A stretch of DNA of 64,000 nt from Phytophthora sp. 'mugwort' (GCA_033558025.1 JAUCEF010000011.1:992001-1056000); one strand, 5' to 3'. Shown: positions 32,380 to 44,077, counted from the stretch's first letter. The notes: generated from the sequence alone by a model not told the origin. Numbers and translations are program-made.

Positions 32380-34914
32380 GCGAGAAGGAAGTAGCGTGTA
32401 CAGCAACACCTGTATCTTAAAACCACAAAGTGGACGGACCCAAAGGCTCTGTGTCCGCTTGGGAACGCAGTATATGGGCGGCTAGTTGTGGTAGCTTCAA
32501 GTGTCTCGTTAAACGCCGACGAGGACGGCCACCTACGTAATAGCGCGGCGTGCAACTGCGACGTAATATTTAGGGTCATGTATGCAATTAAATGCGTTTG
32601 CCCGTCCTGTAATTATGGACAGTTTCTCGTGTTGTCATACCTTAGGTTCATCTAGCCAGCGAGCACAACCGATAGGCTTGTTGGTCGCTCCCAATACACC
32701 GTTTGATCCTCTACAAAACGATTTCATGAACAGATCGTTTATGACCGGAAATCGGTTGTGTTTTTAGAGCGGTTAATAACGGTCTCAGAATGTGCGCCTC
32801 TAACTGAAACAGAAGCTATGGTTGCTGGAGTACTGGCTGAAGTAAATGTGTCCTCCCTTCGCTTTCTGCTTTTCCCTTGTTACTCTCTTTGGTGCTATGC
32901 TTTCATCCCCACCTCTAGCCCAGGTGTTGATCGCTGAAGCTGGCCTATGTAAGTAGCGCTCCATTCGAAAGCGTTTTCGTTCTGAAGCGCATCGTTATCA
33001 GGTTGATAGCAACTGCCGAGAGCCGCGAATTCGCGGTTACACCATACTCGTTTACTAAGATTGTGCGCTGCACTTGCTGGCCATAATATACTTTGAGGTA
33101 TTACCAGGCAGTGCCACCAAATACAGACATCATGAATTAGAAAAACTTGAGAACATTTTGCAGACGCTAGTGATGTCTGCACTACTGTATGACCTAAATA
33201 TCGCTGCTGCCTCTACGTACTAAGGTTCCGTGTCCGGGCGCCCGATTGGGGGTGTAAGGCCAGCGAATTCTAGTCCGGTATTGGCTTCGCCTCTACTTCT
33301 CATACACGCTGAGAGCTCCTATTTACAGTTTTGTCATGTAGGTTTCATTGATAGGTTATATAATAGTAATTGCCAGATGTACGTAGGGATACATATTATA
33401 ATATATGTACTCAAAATAAATACTCTTCAAATCATTCCGCTGAGTTAATTTCATTCGTATTAATCTTTCGCCTTTTACTAAAGATTACCGTGGGATTGAC
33501 TCTAAAAATGCGGCTTCAACAAAATTTATGGATCCCTCCTTGTGAGGGGAACATTTTTATTTAAAATTCGTGTTGACATCGACTAAGCCATTATTGTACA
33601 TATAGTTCCGCTCAGACTTACAATATTTCAGCGAAACGTCACAGTACAAATTTTCAGTGATCATACTTGCTCTGCACATATAGTACTTTAGCGAGTGAAA
33701 TAGTAACCCCAGCCACTATTTCTTTCGTAGAGCGCACACTAGCATCTCCAAGTGCAGAGCACATAGGAAATTTCACTGCACGATATACGATTTTTTCATC
33801 ATTCACTTTATCAGTTGTGGTTTGAATAGAGTTGTCGTCGTACTTAAAAATGATGTGGAATGTAGAGCGAACATATTTAGTCGTACTTCTTCATTCCACC
33901 TGAAAATGGCAATTTAAATTTTAATACACACCTGGTTTTTAATTGGTCAGTATGTTATATTAAAAGAGGCTTAAGGTTTATATTTTCAGTTGATGATTGT
34001 GTTAATATATTGACGATAGCAGAAAAATCTCGCTGCTAAAGAGACCTTCAAGCGCCTCTAAGCAGCTCGTATTGGTATTTAGAAAGGTAGAGTGATAGCA
34101 CGCCTGTCGGAGAATCTCGTCATAAACATCCGGTCTAATATCGCTAATTTTTGAATGAATTGTGAAAAATAACCTTATCCCACGGCTGCGAAGAGCGCAC
34201 TTAGCGCCCGCTTGTGACGCTAAAAACACCAACAAACGAATGTAAACTTACCAGCGTGTGCTCCAGGTTATGAGCTTCGTGAGGCTGTTTCAGAATTAAC
34301 AAACTCGGTCTGCATCAAAAGAAGCAATACGAGACCCAAAAGGCCATAGTCTAGTAGAGCAGAGAAGTACAACAAATTAATTGCCCGGGTTCGCAAAACA
34401 CACAGCAAGTACGCCAAACTTTTGAAAATCAAAATGGCCGGAAGCATCGGGTTGGCCAGATTGGTAGCGAAAAAGCGGACCGAGTCCCGCAGCTCATGTA
34501 CAATTTTTGCACTCCGTCACCAGCCCGACCACTCGCATTGTCCGTCCACAAATTCTGTTCCATCGCGAAAGACACCGCCCCCCCCCAAAAAAAAAATCGC
34601 GTTTCTCAGAGCCGTTCAACCGTGAGTCGAAGAAGGCGTTCGGGTGTGTGCGATAGCAGGCGCCGTCCGTGGAATCATGAACACCGTACATTCCTTCGAT
34701 CGACTTGGTATTTTTGAAGACAGCGTCTGCATAGAAGGCTGACATCGGATTCTTCCTTGATCAGTACGCACATTGTTATACCTCCCTCCAATTCGGCTTA
34801 GTCAAGTTCATTGAAGGCGCCTGTGCGATCGCCGCAATGCGGATGCCATTCGACGCGGGGATTGGACGATGGTGGCGAAGTCAAGTGTGGTGGCGCGGGG
34901 TCTGTAAAAATACA
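32380..34914. other. Gene-poor region with an AT-rich island
   Basis: No gene is supported. 33300-34010 is notably AT-rich compared with its surroundings and has no ORF of interest. A C-run followed by an A-run lies at about 34567-34586. Short minus-strand ORFs at 34002-34235 and 34494-34745 have no recognisable domain. The region may include transposon fragments whose ends I cannot define. Confidence 0.4.
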
Positions 34915-35335
34915 CTTAAGACCAGACCCTCTTTCCAACTAGCGTCCAGCCACGACTAAGATAGGGGTCCCCGATGATACGTGATCTGCTGAACTTGACC
35001 CCACCTTGTGTACCCGTCGGTAAGCTGGATCTGCTCTTTCGGGACTCCGAAGGTTTCAGTGATGTAAAGTCTTGAACGTCCTGGTGGGACGTCGGGATGT
35101 GTGAAGCAACGCGCAAGTCTTCCCCTGCTGCCGTTATGGGTTCCGATCTGGGTTGGTCTACCTTCGATCGGGGGCCCGAGGCCGAGGTGGCCTTGCGGCG
35201 TTGTTCCTGCGGTGTTTGCGGCTTCGTTTATCGGGATCTCGCGAGTTGAGAGTCGAAGCGATCGTCGGCGAAACACTGAATGTCGATTGAGCTGAGTAAC
35301 TGAGCAGTCGTTCACTAGCGTAGGTATGACGGGGT
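34915..35335. repeat. Copy B of the ~415-bp direct repeat
   Basis: Same orientation as copy A at 26785-27205. Both share a minus-strand reading frame ending TGTQGGVKFSR.RIIGD. The distance between copies is 8.1 kb. Confidence 0.85.
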
Positions 35336-35449
35336 CACACAGCACCTTGCGAGAGGAAGTGTGCAGCAGAGTAAACGAGCTCTCAGTGAACAAAGGTTCA
35401 TAAGTCCCCTTGTCTGAAGAGAGCTAGTTATTAAACAAAGTAAGGTAGA

Positions 35450-35500
35450 TTTGAAACTGAATATATGTATAGTTGATTTATACATATATTCAGTTTCAAA
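35450..35500. repeat. Perfect 22-bp inverted repeat, 7-nt loop
   Basis: Arms 35450-35471 and 35479-35500 are exact reverse complements around GTTGATT. AAGG and CCTT lie just outside, which could extend the stem after a few mismatches. Confidence 0.95.
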
Positions 35501-35589
35501 CCTTGGCTTGCAATACAATCTATAAGTTACATATTATGAAACGTAGAGTGACGTCAATTGGGTGGTTATAAGAGCAACTAGTACCCGTG

Positions 35590-36170
35590 ATGTTGCTCAG
35601 GGTGCCAGTTGTGTTGTCCACACCACATCGAACCTCGGAAGAGTAGTGACACGTTACTCTCCATGTTACTCCATTACATCCTCCCCCACTTAGATTCGGT
35701 TATTGTGACGGAGGGTCACGTGCACCCTGGCCTGAGGAAGCGTAGCTTCTAACCGAGACAGACGCCCTGCGTCTCTGTCTTCTTCTCGCACGAGGAAAAC
35801 CTGGCTTTCCTATTGTCCGTGATACGGGATCCCCACGACTTGCGACATTTTAGGTTAGATTTAAACTGGGCCTTTATTAACCTAAACATAAGTTCCTACT
35901 TACTATAAGCTGCCTAATTAATGCTTCCCTTACGTCACCGGTTTCTCAATGTGTGGTTCTCATGCCATGTCTCTTTCCTAGGTGCGATCCGTATCTCATG
36001 GTCCCCTCGCCTAAGTTATATCCGTACCTAATGGTATGTCCCTCTCCTATGTGCGATCCGTACCTAATAGTGTATTTCTCTCCTAGGTACGATCCGTACT
36101 TAGTGTATGGCCGTTCCATATTGCGTGACTACATCAAGTGGTCATGGGCCATCCATCAGAACACAACACC
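35590..36170 (+). repeat. Probable LTR or leader of a retroelement
   Basis: The segment carries no coding sequence. It has a polypyrimidine stretch and a set of four degenerate tandem units (35970-36110), and precedes gag-like sequence on the plus strand. No matching second LTR was found in the window, so assignment is tentative. Confidence 0.3.
35970..36110. repeat. Four degenerate ~37-bp tandem units
   Basis: Each unit contains a variant of CCTAGGTGCGATCCGTACCT (for example at 35978, 36010, 36046 and 36082). The spacing is about 36-38 bp. Confidence 0.8.
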
Positions 36171-37338
36171 ATCACATTTATCGACCAATCATGTGCGAGG
36201 AAATGTGGATCACAGTCGAAAACCATTGGTAAGCCGCAGAGCTCTTGCACTGCGGCTCGTTGCTCTCACAGAGCATTCGACAGGATGCCCGCAGCCCCAT
36301 AAGGTTTCCACATCGACCAAAGAAGCATGCACTGAAAGGGAAGCTCAAGTGGTGCCTCGGTGACCACTAGGCCAAGTCTAAGGCTGCAAAGCCGAAGACT
36401 AGATCAGCTAAGCCTCGTAGCATAGCTAAGGCATTGGACGATGCCGTTGCAAATCCAAACGAGATGCTTACAACACCTGACGCCACTGTCGCGACGAAGG
36501 ATTCGAACCCTCGTCGGCGTCTGCTGAGACCACGGTTCGTGTGCAGGTCCAGAAGCCCGCCTAGCTTCGAGGCGGACTCCTTCGCCTTGTCTATTCGGGG
36601 GAGGACAATGTGGACGAAGAGTACAACAAGTCCACGGCAGCGCCGGATGCGTCGCCCGGGGGTGGGACCTCTCCTCGTGACCCAACGGAAAGGCTCTCCA
36701 CCCCAATAAGTCTGTTCGGGGGTCATCTTTGTCGACAGATATGTCAAGTCGTCTCCAGCGACTCGCCACTTCATACTGGAAGAGGGAAAGGCACGGGCGA
36801 GGCCCTCTAAAACCAAGCACGATAATGCTTTGAAGCGTGCTTCTTCTTGGCCTCTTGACAGCGAATCTGACGAGTTCGAGACCAGTGTTAGGCGCTGTAC
36901 CACAAGGATGGGCCCACGGACTCTCAACTCTTCAGCCCTCGAGAGGAGAGTGCCGCGTCTGACACTGACCTCCCAGGGATGTCAATGATCTCGATGAGCA
37001 GCAAGCGCAATCCATGCGCCAGTCCGCTGGTGCGTCTGAGCACGACGCGAAGTATTTCCCACCTGATGTCAGTCCGGGGGGTAAAAGGCTATCTGGAGCA
37101 ACTTGGTTCCCCTAAGAAGCTTATTGGAGGCTTTACCTCCTCGGCGCATACGAAAGCGTCTTAGCGGAACAGGTATCTCTTTTTCAGGAGAACCTTTTCG
37201 CTGCGGGGTGTGTACTTTTCGCACCCCACCATATTTCGCTGAAGGAGTTCACCGGTTTTCGCAAGAGGCTGAGAACAAGTGTGGGCTACACCCTGTGTAG
37301 GGTTTCCGTTGGGTTCAACCTGAGGGAACCCCAAGAAC

Positions 37339-37392
<54 letters not shown>

Positions 37393-38270
37393 CCGAAGCC
37401 GAGACCGAAGACCTCTTCTGGTACTCCGCACGCACTCCGTCCGGGAACTCAAGGACGAGTGCCAGCTGGCCAACATATTGGACCAGCTGGACCTTCGGGT
37501 CCAGTTCGCTCACCTTGTCGGCAGGTGGCAGTTATATAGTGAGCTCCAACCACTTGGAGCAACGGAGTATCTCGGAGCGCGAGTACGACGTCTGTCTATC
37601 AGGATCAGGGAGCGTATCAGGCTCGGCTGCTAAAAAGCACCGGACCCTGGCGCTTCGTCTCCCAGACGTCAACTCGGGGAGCCAACCTGGAGCCGTGCGG
37701 CCGGCCCCCACAGGTTCTGTGAAGGAGGGTAACCTCTCTCCAGTTTGCAAGAAGCTCGCGCTTCCCGTAGTGCAGCCTCTCGCGGAATATACACTTCACG
37801 TGGTCGTGGGAGGTCGCGCCTCGGTCAAGCAAGACCGGAGAGGACTACCCCCTCGAGCCGCCGTCTTCGATGGCGGCTTCGAGACTTTCTCCGCCCCCTA
37901 ACTCGGCTCTTGCCCTAGTGCAGCGGGGCCTGCACGCCCTTCGCGATCGTGTATTCGCTATAGAGGCGGATCGGGAAGTTCCTCCTGGTGGCCAAGCGTC
38001 CTCCGCAGCTGGGTCGCTTCGACCGCATGCGGATCACGTCGACGTAAAGCATCGTGCGATACTCGAGCGAGTCGACCGGCCAGGCGTATGACGTATTGCA
38101 TCTATCGAGCCGGCTCGTCTAAGTCGCTGACGAGGTCCGTTATTACCAGGTCCAAGCTGCTGAGCTGGCATAACGCTTATCAGCAGTTTTATGCGTCCGG
38201 GCGCCGCCGTATTCGCATGGGAGCCACTCGTATTGGGCTCGGTCACCAGCGCTTCAGGCATATGACCAGC
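36170..38270 (+). mobile_element. Gag-like retroelement debris, plus strand
   Basis: Several frames on the plus strand show coiled-coil-like or Arg/Lys-rich stretches: SKAAKPKTRSAKPRSIAKAL near 36370-36430, LKDECQLANILDQLDLRVQF near 37450-37510, and HRAILERVDRPGV near 38045-38090. All are broken by frameshifts. A (GA)n microsatellite interrupts it. The segment ends where minus-strand gypsy pol begins, so two elements lie tail to tail. Class is inferred from context. Confidence 0.4.
37341..37389. repeat. (GA)n microsatellite
   Basis: About 24 uninterrupted GA dinucleotides within the gag-like region. Confidence 0.95.
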
Positions 38271-40719
38271 AAAAGTACCACTACGGGTACCCATTTCTTC
38301 TGCTGGGGAAACCTGGGGGAAAGCGCTTTCCGGCCCACTTACGACGGAATCCCCAGGGCCACCAGGATATTGAGAGGCACTGAGGATATCTCAGCCCATT
38401 CGGGGTAGAAGGGGGTGAACCCGGTCGCTGCGAGAACCGCATTGTTGAGCGCAAACTCAACCATGGGCGAAGCGTCCGTCCATCAATGTGGTGCCCCCGA
38501 ACAGACACTCTGTAGCGTGACTTCGAGAACCCGATCGACGCGCTCGGTTTGACCATCCATCTGCGATGGCCCGCGATTGACAGGAGCAACCTGGTTCCCA
38601 ACAAAGGAGAACAGCGCCTTCCAAAAGGCAGCGGCAAACCGCGGCTCTCGTTCAGAGACAATGGTCTCGGGTAGGCCACGATGGTGAACACGTTGTTCAA
38701 AATAACCGTGCGGCTTGTTCGCCCGTGGCCGTATTAGGCACCGGAGCAAGGCGAACCATCTTGCTCAGATGGCACAAGAACACCAAAATACCGGTGTAGA
38801 CGCAATCGCCGGTCTGTAAGCCAAAGCCACAGTCGAGGTTCACCGACTTCCAACATTCACCGGGAACGGGCAGGTTCTGCAACGGAGTCTGCAACGGTGT
38901 CATGTTTCGCATGTCCGGACGTACTGAACAACCCACCTGTACTTGCGGAGCTACCAAAACGTCAAAGAGACCGCATGGAAGGTTTTCTCTCGGCCAGGAT
39001 GTCCACGAAAAGGCACGTCGTGCGCTTCATGAAGGATATCATACTTCAGATCCTCATCGTTGGGAACAACGATCCGCGGAGGATGAGATGACCCTGCTCA
39101 GTAGTAAAGCAAGCCATCTACCGACTCATAACGGTGAAGCTGAGCTCGTTGGCGAGGCTAAAGCAGCCCCAGCTTTGACATCCTTGCAGGCGGTAAAATG
39201 CCGCGAAAGGGGGGGGGGGCAAGAAAGACATCTTCCTGATGTATCCGATCGTAGAGGTCTTTGTAACCCAACTAATATGAGCGAGCGCATAGTCGGGTCG
39301 GCGTGACAACGCGTCCGCAAGCACATTCAGCTTGCGAGGTCTGTATTCAACGCGGAAGATGTATTCCGCGAGAAGGTTAAAACTAGCGGGACATCCGATG
39401 CGAAAAATGTAGTGAATGAACCACAGTCGGCAAGGACGCGTGGTCTGTGGAGATCACAAAGGGACGTGGGCTCGAGAGGCGTAACCTTAATTAAACGAGG
39501 GCGTACTTCATGGCAAGTAGCTCCTTGTCACAAACGGGGTAGTTCTGTTCCACATCCTTCAGCTGCCGGGACTGGAATGAGATGACACCTTCGAGCCCGT
39601 CGTCGTCCAGTTGTAGCAATGCCCAACCAATTGCGTAGTCGGATGCGTCATAGACGATGCCGGACGCCTTCGATTCGTTTGGCAAGGTCAACAAAGGAGC
39701 GCTCTGAAAGCTGTGCTTGATGCCGCCGAATGCATGTTGGTGTGGTTTAGCCACGACCAGTCGGCGTCCTTATCAAGGAGTTCCGACAGGGGTCTAGCCA
39801 TCTCGACATGCCTGGCACTGTATTTGGGCAGATAGTTGGCCATGCCTAACCATTTTCGAAGTTCTTTATAAGACTTGGGCGTTGGCCAGGCCAAAATGAC
39901 CTTGCCCTTCTCCGGGTCGGCACGCACACCTGCGCGACTGACGAAGTAGCCGAGGGATTTGATCTCCTCGGCCGCGAACATGCGCTTATCGTTGCTGGCA
40001 TAGAGCTTGTTGGCTCTCATGACCTTCAATACTCGACGGAGGTGCACCAAATGCACCTCAAGAGCCGTATTGCCTTCTGCGGTACGGCTATGGACCGACC
40101 TATCTCAAGTTCGTCTGCGTGAATGCATGCAATGGTCGGAACAACGGCATGACCAAGTGCTTGAACGTCGCTGGCGCATTTGACAACTCTTGTGACACTA
40201 CCAGCCACTCTCCCAGCATGCTGTGAGTGGGATGTCGCTCTCACGCATCGGGATCTGGTAATATACATCTGCCAGATCTAGGGAGCTGACGAGCATACAC
40301 CCTCATGTTGTTCAACAGAAGATCCTTGCGTGGTATTGGTGTCTGTGCCGGTACCGTCGCACTGTTCAGCTTATTGAAAACATGAACCAGACGCCACTTC
40401 GCGGCGAAGAAGGCATCAATGACCTCGCACTGCTCGCGGGTATAGACCATTGCCTCGTGACACAATATTTTGTGCCTGGCAGAAGATCGTTCTCCCAGCC
40501 CCGGGTGGGAGTCTGGATGGTGGACCCTTAGACACCAGGTCCTTAAACTCTTGCAAGAGAGGGTGCACGGGATCCTCTGGGTTCATCAGAATTTCAGAAT
40601 CGTAGAGAGCGTACGTCGCTTCTTGGTGTCCTCCAAGATATTTAGCCCTAATTAAAAAAAAATTAAATGAAAATATTTCTCATTTATTAAGTTTTTTAAT
40701 TTTAATTAAAAATTATCTG

Positions 40720-40783
40720 AACATTCAAAATCCTGTAAATATACCAAAAACAGCTCCCATTGATAATACATAATGAAAATGTC
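40720..40783 (-). pseudogene. Mitochondrial cox1 fragment in NUMT
   Basis: Minus-strand translation reads HFHYVLSMGAVFGIFTGF, then a stop. This is the conserved cytochrome c oxidase subunit 1 segment that holds copper and heme-binding histidines. Only about 20 codons remain. Confidence 0.85.
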
Positions 40784-40788
40784 CGACA

Positions 40789-40865
40789 ATTTATCACAAT
40801 TGTTGGAGCTTCTACAGCCTTTTTCTCAAGTACGATTGGTCTAGTACAAAAAAATGATTTCAAAA
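40789..40865 (+). pseudogene. Mitochondrial nad5 fragment in NUMT
   Basis: Plus-strand translation reads FITIVGASTAFFSSTIGLVQ and then NDF, matching the membrane segment of NADH dehydrogenase subunit 5 before NDLKR. An A-run near 40850 adds one codon. Confidence 0.75.
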
Positions 40866-41006
40866 CCGTACCCTAAACCGACACAGGTGGATAGGTCGAG
40901 TAGACTAAGGTGAATGAGAGAACTATATTGAAGGAACTCGGCAAAATGTACTTTGTAACTTCGGGATAAAAAGTACCTAATTATTTTTAATAATTAGGTG
41001 TCACAA
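40862..41006 (+). pseudogene. Mitochondrial large-subunit rRNA fragment in NUMT
   Basis: Sequence blocks AAACCGACACAGGTGG, GAAGGAACTCGGCAAAAT and GTAACTTCGGGA in this order match the conserved core of 23S-type rRNA (E. coli roughly 1650-1780). AT content fits a mitochondrial origin. Confidence 0.85.
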
Positions 41007-41007
41007 A

Positions 41008-41078
41008 ATATTTTCTGCAATACCTTTAATAGGAAAAGATGTTGTTGATTGGCTTTGGGGTGGATTTGCTGTTGATAT
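41008..41078 (+). pseudogene. Mitochondrial cob fragment in NUMT
   Basis: Plus-strand translation reads [19 protein letters not shown] and then AVD, the conserved cytochrome b region before NATLNRF. It joins gypsy pol directly after that. Confidence 0.85.
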
Positions 41079-42590
41079 CCCACTCGTCCATGACAGACGA
41101 ATAGTTCAACTCTTCGGGTGCTGGCTGGGGCCGTATGAGGACCAACGCATCGATCTCACCGGCCTTCAGCTCGACCTGGAAGTTATTTAGCACGACTTCA
41201 TCGAGATACAGGAGTTCTGACACCTCGGTCAGCGGTTCCAGGTGGATACCGCTCGTTTTCATACGGCGTCCCGTCACGGCATCGAGGGCGAAATAGTTCT
41301 CGGGAAACGCCCCTGGGGCTTGAGTGTTCTGCTCGGCCTCAATGGCCTTGGGACGGTATACCACCAGGGATTGCTTGCACGACCTGGCGTGGAACTTTGT
41401 TACACACGCTCAGGGAAGCCTTATCGCCCCCAAGTCTCGAAGCCAGTCCGCCTCCATGCGGTGCTCCGTTATCCGCATCTTTGTGTGGAACTCTGTTATA
41501 CACACCGGAGGTAGCTTCCTCTGCAGACAGAGCCGTCGGTACAGCACGCGATACTATGTTACCCGCTTGTGGACCTACGTTACACCTGAAATGTGCCCGT
41601 CGACAATTCCACAGTTGCGGCACCGGAGGTATGGCGACTCTGGTCACCGAGGCGCGCTGACGCGTCGGCCTCGTGCTCAGGGTCGCACAGGTACTCAGCC
41701 CTGTGAATGCGCGTATTCAACGCCGGGCGGAAAGCCCTGTTCACTTACCTAGACTTCGGCGGCCCACGAGCTCAGCTCGCAGTGAACGAGGTATCGCGAC
41801 CTGTTGCGATAGTTCTCGCAGCTGCATTCAGGGGAGCGCCTATTACTGTGGCGACTCCCATTTCTTCATCGGACATCCATGGGTCCATGGCACCCTCCGT
41901 GGTGTCCAGTCGGTTGACAGAAGTGGGAACATGACTCACTGGTGCTCTGCCAGTGAGGGGCTTACTAATCCCGATTGCTTTCCTTCACCAATCGATCACG
42001 GCTCGTGCTTTCCACATCACGGCACGCCGAGGATCAAGTTGTACTTGTTCATGTCCAGGACGATGAACGGCTCAGAGCTGCCAAAGGCTTTGAACTTGAC
42101 CGACCGCTTCATGCCGATCGTGGGCTCCTTGACAATGATTTCATTGGCCAGTCTCATTAAAACCAGCCAATGCTCTCACGTAGAGCATCGGAGAGCTGGT
42201 CGCTATTCCTCGCGACACTCCGGCGTTTAGCAGAATTTCTAAACACCCCAGAGTCAGTTAAAACCTTCAAGGAATATTTGTATCCCCGTACACTCGCGTG
42301 TACCACCAGCAGCCCTCCGCTGCTCTTCTCCGATTCGAGGGAGCATAATTTCTCAGGGGCTAAGTCTCCGCGGTGCGCGCGACCTGCACAACCGTCGCGA
42401 AGACCCAGATCTTTCCCACTAGGTCGCTTCGCATCTACTGGGTCCTGCGTTCCCTTGTTCTCTCGATCGCGGCTTCTGCCAGCGACCGTTTGGACCTGGG
42501 GTCTGCGGACGGAACTCCTTCCTCGTCCTTAAGCAGAATAGGTACGTTGCATGTGCCACATCCGTAGCATCGGATGTCGCTTCGTTCGGC

Positions 42591-43865
42591 GTGGCCAAAT
42601 CCATTGTCACCGGCCCAGAGTTGAAACTGCGTCAGAAGACTTATGGCGCCAAGAAGGGCGGTCTGAAGCTCACCCAGTCGATTGCTTCCATCCCTGATGG
42701 AGATTCCTACCTTGGCCGGAATGACGATATGGGTCGCCGTTTCTACGCTCGCTCAAAGCCATCGGTGTACATGTATGACAAGCATCATAAGACTGCGTGA
42801 TCAAGACGATACAGGAAGTTGCTGGGGCTATGGATGTGGGGGGTACGCGTGTTGGATGCCCCGGTCAGACCAAAGTGTTTGAAGGTGAAAAGTCTGCTGA
42901 GAAGCTTTTGGGTAAAAACTGCATCCATGAACTCGGAGAAGGACAAGATGGTAACCCAGAACAACGTGAAATGATAAAGCGACGGGTGAAATGACGCGTA
43001 GTCCGGTTTCCACCGCGAGAAGTGTATCCAAGTCGTCAGCTTACCGGAGCCTGTGGAACCCAACGCACAAATTAATGCAGCGTGTGCAGGTGCCACACAG
43101 GCCATCGGCATGGCTTAGGACTGGATTGATTAACTCTGGTAAATGCCAGCGTGTTATTGTGGTGTCGCGAAACCGCTAGTTCAGATACCATGATGTCGCT
43201 AATTGATAGTGGCTTCCGTGCACTTGGTGCTGCCTGTATCGCATCGACAGCGGATGCTGTGGCCCGACCGGTTAATCTGAAACGCCGTGGTATGATTGTC
43301 GGTAGTGGAGCAATCGGGTTGGTGTTGGAATCCCCACTGGCCTTCGCAGAGCGCCGAGTGAACGACAAGAAGGCCGTGCGTCTGCTTGCCACTCAATTCA
43401 GCAACTCGGCTTACCATGGTGCTGCATGGAGACGAACCACGTTGGTCAGGAGCTTGTGCGCTTCTTGTAGAGGGAGACTTTAGTATCATTCATGAAGATA
43501 TCGCTCACAACGGAGTCTACTACAGTCATGAGACAGGTATCAATCCATCGGCAAAGTCTTCGTGCGCTTACACGGAGGTGACGGCATTGCGTACGACTTT
43601 CGGCTCGGAGCTGGCCGCTCAGCTTATGGTCACGGACACAAAGGGATTCACGGGACACCTTACGGTTGTGGCCTTCGAGGACGTGGCAGCGATTGAGGGT
43701 CTCCGTCATGGACGCGTACTGCCTGTGGCGCATTTTGAAGCCCACGACCCGAACCTGGGCGAGACTCCTCTTCGTCTCGCTCCCGGAGGTGCCTACGTCC
43801 ACAAGTATGCGATTCGCTCCGCTGCCGGCTCGCAGCTCGCGTTCTCACTCGCAAATTACTGTTAG
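42591..43865 (+). pseudogene. Beta-ketoacyl synthase domain pseudogene
   Basis: A KS-type protein is visible in pieces on the plus strand. 42800-42990 is an N-terminal block (EKSAEKLLGKNCIHELGE). Around 43070-43118 is the active-site region (NAACAGATQAIGMA, Cys codon 43083-43085), followed by a TAG at 43116. The block 43150-43430 reads DTMMSLIDSGFRALGAACIA and SGAIGLVLESPLAFAERRVN. The last block, ending at 43865, carries both catalytic histidines (YYSHETG and TKGFTGH). Frameshifts fall near 43180 and 43430-43480, and sequence between the first two blocks is missing. The intact parent is probably a large multidomain fatty-acid or polyketide synthase elsewhere. The ORF at 42591-42800 may be a preceding part. 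Confidence 0.75.
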
Positions 43866-44077
43866 CAACACTTTTCTGCCTCATTGAAATGATAGATACA
43901 AAGACGTTTAAGCTCTCGAACTCTGGGCTATCGATTTGACACGGATCATCTCATCTTCCATAGCCTCTTCCAGTCTCTGGAAGGGGGAAGCGCGTGCTAA
44001 AAACTCACAGACCAAACACGCACTTATCTTCAGCTCCGCCTAGCAGAGTTACCATACCATACCAACCAACTTGCAGT

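Larger units (their letters stand above)
40650..41083. other. Chimeric NUMT: several mitochondrial fragments joined together
   Basis: An AT-rich block interrupts gypsy pol between SSVMDE (ending at about 41083 on the minus strand) and LEDTKK (starting at about 40650). Reading outward it contains pieces of cox1 (minus), nad5, large-subunit rRNA and cob (all plus), in an order and orientation not seen in one mitochondrial transcript. The first ~70 bp (40650-40720) is AT-rich and unassigned, perhaps a fifth mitochondrial piece. It is a nuclear copy because pol sequence continues on both sides. Confidence 0.85.
38270..42240 (-). pseudogene. Ty3/gypsy pol pseudogene
   Basis: Read from high to low coordinates. 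42170-41980 is an aspartic-protease-like segment (IVKEPTIGMKRSVKFKAFG, then YNLILGVP). 41364-41090 is the linker before reverse transcriptase (YFALDAVTGRRMKTSGIHLE). 40650-40020 is the start of reverse transcriptase (DSEILMNPEDPVHPLLQEFK, WRLVHVFNKLNSATVPAQTP). 40056-39688 is its connection region (SLGYFVSRAGVRADPEKGKV). 39754-39491 is RNase H (GIVYDASDYAIGWALLQLDD). 38957-38480 is the integrase core (LSKMVRLAPVPNTATGEQAA, HHRGLPETIVSEREPRF). Many frameshifts and a NUMT at 40650-41083 make it dead. Confidence 0.85.

Noticed and set aside
36490..36520. tRNA-like T-arm GGTTCGAATCC on the minus strand
   Set aside because: No A-box, acceptor stem or anticodon arm is found at the right distance, and the stretch is explained by gag-like coding sequence.
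41026..41364. Minus-strand ORF ending [18 protein letters not shown]
   Set aside because: Its end is an antisense reading through the cob and rRNA part of the NUMT; only the first part is gypsy pol.
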